Source of the DNA: Rhizobium rhizogenes NBRC 13257
GTDB lineage: Bacteria > Pseudomonadota > Alphaproteobacteria > Rhizobiales > Rhizobiaceae
DNA length: 64,000 nucleotides
NCBI RefSeq assembly: GCF_000696095.1
Contig: NZ_BAYX01000014.1
Location: 1-64,000, forward strand
Direction: 5' to 3'
Positions 60,847 through 64,000 of the stretch are shown in pieces (within the stretch, counting starts at the first letter, position 1; each line of letters opens with the position of its first letter). Made by a program: the position numbers and the translations under genes. The notes beneath the pieces are model-generated. The model saw only the letters and a program-made list of their open reading frames with translations. It was not told the DNA's origin and ran no database searches.

Positions 60847-61157
60847 CTGGTTATCCCAAGCCTTTCCGCGACCTCTTCGAAATCTGGCTTATAGGCGGCC
60901 ACCCGCTTGAAAAGCGGCGTCTGCAGATGCTCGGGCACCGGCAGCGTTCCGAGGATCCATCGGACGAGATCATTGTCTTCCTCGTCCATGATGCGCTCGA
61001 ATTCATCGAGGTCGGTTTCGCTGAGCCCCGGCAACTCATTGTCGGCGAACTGACCGAAAACGAGATCCATCTCGCGGAGGCCACGATGCCAGCAACGAAA
61101 CAGAATGCGGCGGCGGCGGGGATCGAGATCGGCACTGCTGAGTGTCAGCCCAGTCAT
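60843..61157 (-). CDS. sdhE: Succinate dehydrogenase assembly factor (FAD assembly factor)
   Basis: A 104-residue SdhE/SdhAF2 protein with the RGxRE motif (CWHRGLREMDL, about residues 21-31), which helps attach FAD to SdhA. An AAAGG site precedes the ATG; GTG at 61160 is an alternative. Translationally coupled to mfd by ATGA, divergent from recG. Confidence 0.93.
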   Translation of the reverse strand: MTGLTLSSADLDPRRRRILFRCWHRGLREMDLVFGQFADNELPGLSETDLDEFERIMDEEDNDLVRWILGTLPVPEHLQTPLFKRVAAYKPDFEEVAERLGITR

Positions 61158-61330
61158 CACAAAAACCTTTATGTTGATGCGTCTCTATAAAACCAGCCTT
61201 GGAAGGTGGGAACCGCTTTTTCGGAAAAAAGCGCCTGACATTCAATTTTCCGGGGAGTGTGTGCCTCGCGGAAGCCTCCGTGGCGGTCAGCTCTTGCCAA
61301 GACTACCCTCCCCGTCGCATTTTGCCGGCC

Positions 61331-63436
61331 ATGCGACCCGCCATCCTCGACCCGTTATTTGCATCCATTTCTTCGCTGCCCGGCGTTGGGCCGAAGGTCG
61401 CCGAGCTGCTGGTGAAGCTGCTCGACCGGGAAACCATCGACGATTGCCGCGTCATCGATCTCCTTTTTCATGCGCCACACTCCATTATCGACCGACGGAA
61501 GCAGCCGGGCATCGCGCGGGCGCCGCAGGGCGCGATCGTCACCATTACCGGACGCGTCGACCGCCACCAGCCGCCGCCGAACCCGCGCAGCAACGTGCCC
61601 TATCGCGTCTTCCTGCATGACGAGACCGGCGAACTCGGCCTGGTATTCTTCCGCGGCAAGGCGCAATGGCTGGAAAAGCAATTGCCGATCGATGAGACGG
61701 TCACCGTCAGCGGCAAGGTCGACTGGTTCAATGGCCGCCCGTCGATGGTGCATCCCGACTACATCATGCGCGAAAGCGAAGCGCAGAACCTGCCATTGGT
61801 CGAACCCGTCTATCCGCTGACGGCGGGGCTCGCACTGAAATTCCTGCGCAAGACCGTCGAGGCGGCGCTGGCACGCTTGCCGCAATTGCCGGAATGGGAC
61901 GACGAGGCGCTGGCACAGAAGCAGGGCTTTCCCTCGATATCCGACAGCTTCCATATGCTGCATGCGCCGCTCGACGCCGCCGATATCGACCCGCAGGCAC
62001 CCGCTCGCCGCCGGCTTGCCTATGACGAATTCCTGGCGGGGCAATTGTCGCTGGCGCTCGTCCGCCAACGGCTGCGCAAAGTCGCGGGACAGCCCGTCCA
62101 TCCGACTGGAGACATCAGCCGGAAGATATTGGAATCCCTTCCCTTCTCCCTGACGAACAGCCAAACGGCAGCCATTGCCGATATCCTCAAGGATATGGCG
62201 GGTACTGACCGCATGCTGCGGCTGCTGCAGGGTGATGTCGGCGCGGGCAAGACGCTGGTCGCACTGATGGCGATTACAGCCGTCATCGAAAGCGGTGGCC
62301 AGGCGGTGCTGATGGCCCCGACCGAAATCCTGGCGCGACAGCACTATGCGACCATCGCGAAATTCGCCGCCAGCGCCAATCTCTCCGTTGAAGTTCTGAC
62401 CGGCCGCACCAAGGGCCGGGAGCGCGACGCCATCCTCGAGCGCATCGCCTCCGGCGAAGCGCAGATCGTCATCGGCACGCATGCGCTGTTCCAGGATAGC
62501 GTCAGCTATGCCAACCTGATGCTGGCCGTCGTCGACGAGCAGCATCGCTTCGGCGTCCACCAGCGCCTGCGGCTCACGGCAAAGGGCATCTCGCCGCATA
62601 TGCTGGTGATGACCGCCACGCCGATCCCGCGCACGCTGGTGCTGGCCGCCTTCGGCGATATGGATGTCTCCAAGCTCACGGAAAAGCCGGCAGGCCGCAA
62701 GCCGATCCAGACGATCACCATTCCCACCGAACGAACCGGAGATATCGTATCCCGGCTGAAGAGCGCACTATCTGAAAGCAAGAAAGCCTATTGGATTTGC
62801 CCACTTGTGGAGGAATCCGAAGAATCCGATTTAATGTCGGTCGAGGAACGGCATGCAACCCTGGTCAAGGCGCTTGGCCCGGGTATAGGCCTCATTCATG
62901 GCCGCATGAGCGGGCCGGAGAAAGACGCTGTAATGATGGCGTTCAAGAACGGCGAAATCCGGCTTTTGGTTGCCACCACCGTTGTCGAGGTCGGCGTCGA
63001 TGTGCCGGATGCGACGATCATGGTGATCGAGCATGCCGAGCGTTTCGGTCTGGCGCAGTTGCATCAGCTTCGCGGTCGCGTCGGGCGTGGTGACGAAGCC
63101 TCGACCTGCATCCTGCTCTATAAGGGTCCGCTCGGCGAGACCGGCCATGCGCGGCTGTCGATCATGCGCGATACTGAGGACGGTTTTCGGATTGCCGAGG
63201 AGGATCTGAAACTGCGGGGCGAAGGTGAGTTGCTCGGCACGCGCCAGTCCGGCACGCCCGGTTTTCGCATCGCCAGCCTCGAAGCCCATGCCGATCTTCT
63301 CGAAATCGCCCGCAAGGATGCCGCCTATCTGATCGACCGCGATCCGGATCTGACCGGCGAACGCGGCATGGCGGTACGCACCCTGCTCTATCTCTTCCGT
63401 CGTGACGAGGCGATCCGGTTCCTCAGAGCCGGATAG
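61331..63436 (+). CDS. recG: ATP-dependent DNA helicase RecG
   Basis: A 701-residue helicase. The ATG at 61331 gives the usual MRPAILDPLFASISSLPGVG; a longer frame from 61199 adds unrelated residues. Wedge/OB domain GAIVTITGRVDRHQPPP; Walker A GDVGAGKTLVAL (about 305) and DEQH box VVDEQHRFGVHQR. It regresses stalled replication forks and Holliday junctions. Confidence 0.97.
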   Translation: MRPAILDPLFASISSLPGVGPKVAELLVKLLDRETIDDCRVIDLLFHAPHSIIDRRKQPGIARAPQGAIVTITGRVDRHQPPPNPRSNVPYRVFLHDETGELGLVFFRGKAQWLEKQLPIDETVTVSGKVDWFNGRPSMVHPDYIMRESEAQNLPLVEPVYPLTAGLALKFLRKTVEAALARLPQLPEWDDEALAQKQGFPSISDSFHMLHAPLDAADIDPQAPARRRLAYDEFLAGQLSLALVRQRLRKVAGQPVHPTGDISRKILESLPFSLTNSQTAAIADILKDMAGTDRMLRLLQGDVGAGKTLVALMAITAVIESGGQAVLMAPTEILARQHYATIAKFAASANLSVEVLTGRTKGRERDAILERIASGEAQIVIGTHALFQDSVSYANLMLAVVDEQHRFGVHQRLRLTAKGISPHMLVMTATPIPRTLVLAAFGDMDVSKLTEKPAGRKPIQTITIPTERTGDIVSRLKSALSESKKAYWICPLVEESEESDLMSVEERHATLVKALGPGIGLIHGRMSGPEKDAVMMAFKNGEIRLLVATTVVEVGVDVPDATIMVIEHAERFGLAQLHQLRGRVGRGDEASTCILLYKGPLGETGHARLSIMRDTEDGFRIAEEDLKLRGEGELLGTRQSGTPGFRIASLEAHADLLEIARKDAAYLIDRDPDLTGERGMAVRTLLYLFRRDEAIRFLRAG

Positions 63437-63438
63437 TT

Positions 63439-63465
63439 GGATGGACGCAGCGAGCGCGTCCATCC
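63439..63465. terminator. Terminator between recG and the esterase-like gene
   Basis: GGATGGACGC, 7-base loop, GCGTCCATCC followed by CTTTC: a perfect 10-bp stem between convergent genes. Confidence 0.8.
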
Positions 63466-63478
63466 CTTTCAAAGACCA

Positions 63479-64000
63479 TTACTTGGCAGACAGGCCGGGG
63501 ATCGTGACCTGGAACACCTGGAACATGGTGTCGACATCAGCCCCACCTTCACCCTTGTAGGCGGCACCCACCTGGAAGCCGTCCTGGGTCAAGAAGTCGT
63601 TGTCATTGGCGACGAACAGGAAGTAGTCATCTGGCAGCTTCGGGTCGAGAACGCTGACGAACGACATAGCCTCCCATTTTTCGGAGAGGTTGTTGCGGTC
63701 GTTCGGCGCACCGTTATGGAGACCGAAGCGAGCCAGATTGGCACTGTCGTTGATGTCGATGAGCTGGCTGACCGTTGCGGGTTTCACTGAGGCATCAAGG
63801 ACACCCTTCGGAGCAATCGGCGTGTCGGCATCGAATTTGCTGCCGGCAATATCGGTGGCAGTCGAGACGTCGACGATGTCGATGCTGCGATAGAGCGACT
63901 TTTCGCCTTCCATGCCGTAGCCGTTGTTGCTGTCGCGCGCCAGCATCAGAAAGCTCGTCGGCGAAAGCGCCACGACTTCGCTCTGGGCGGCGACAGCCGT
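63479..64000 (-). CDS. Esterase-like activity of phytase protein, C-terminal part (truncated by window edge)
   Basis: The frame stays open from the stop at 63479 to the right edge (174 codons with no start needed; the annotated length would extend outside). The segment SEVVALSPTSFLMLARDSNN then GYGMEGEKSLYRSIDIVDVS, a FDADTPIAPKGVLDASVKPA stretch, NLSEKWEAMSFV and PDDYFLFVANDNDF are the C-terminal signature of the Phytase-like/esterase-like (pfam13449) beta-propeller. It is probably secreted and hydrolyses a phosphate or ester; the signal peptide is outside the window. Confidence 0.78.
   Translation of the reverse strand, partial: TAVAAQSEVVALSPTSFLMLARDSNNGYGMEGEKSLYRSIDIVDVSTATDIAGSKFDADTPIAPKGVLDASVKPATVSQLIDINDSANLARFGLHNGAPNDRNNLSEKWEAMSFVSVLDPKLPDDYFLFVANDNDFLTQDGFQVGAAYKGEGGADVDTMFQVFQVTIPGLSAK

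Overview
The window reads as the chromosome of an alphaproteobacterium of the Rhizobium/Agrobacterium group. The evidence is the high-GC coding style, the rhizobial gene neighbourhoods (rlpA-dac-tmk-holB; metG-tatD-MBL; gyrA-coaD-ppi-ppi-queA-tgt; ssb/uvrA; glnB-glnA; mfd-sdhE/recG), an alphaproteobacterial-type SOS box (GTTC-N7-GTTC) before uvrA and a sigma-54 promoter before glnB. The species call is inference.

Bases 1 to about 9320 are an integrated mobile element, mostly on the minus strand. Read in its transcription direction it holds a P4-type tyrosine integrase, an AlpA-like regulator, a small unknown protein, a RecA-fold replication ATPase, a non-coding/cargo gap with plus-strand genes, then a translationally coupled head operon (HK97 major capsid, gp6-like connector, prohead protease, portal, head closure, SpoVG-like protein). 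A SIR2-like gene running off the left edge follows. No tail, lysis or terminase gene is visible. This int-AlpA-rep-capsid layout fits a capsid-forming phage satellite (cf-PICI-like) better than a complete prophage, and the SIR2-like gene is a candidate anti-phage defence cargo. An array of eight TCCTCA/TGAGGA hexamers next to the ATPase gene is a candidate replication origin.

9.7-19.7 kb: a PsiF-like secreted protein, RlpA lipoprotein, a D,D-carboxypeptidase homologue with two altered active-site motifs, then tmk-holB, a convergent TauE/SafE exporter, and metG, tatD, an MBL hydrolase and YbaK. 19.9-32.2 kb is more mixed: two uncharacterised genes, DUF1127 and a divergent LysR gene with a clear inverted repeat, a heterodimeric ABC exporter with one degenerate ATP site, GNAT, HxlR-fabF, DUF4864, a cell-wall hydrolase lipoprotein, VOC (preceded by a HAD-hydrolase relic) and a frameshifted methyltransferase.

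32.3-42.7 kb: tgt (three of four zinc ligands replaced), queA, two cyclophilins, coaD, a cluster of tiny membrane proteins, a TetR-DoxX operon with a 12-bp inverted-repeat operator, gyrA (Leu at the Escherichia coli Ser83 position), marC and ssb. 42.9-64 kb: uvrA, a DUF72 protein, the NAD(P)HX repair enzyme, glnB-glnA, hspQ, an IalB-like protein, a YejA-like binding protein, a FrnE-like DsbA, a LysR gene divergent from DoxX-NmrA, mfd, sdhE, recG and the end of an esterase-like phytase gene cut by the right edge.
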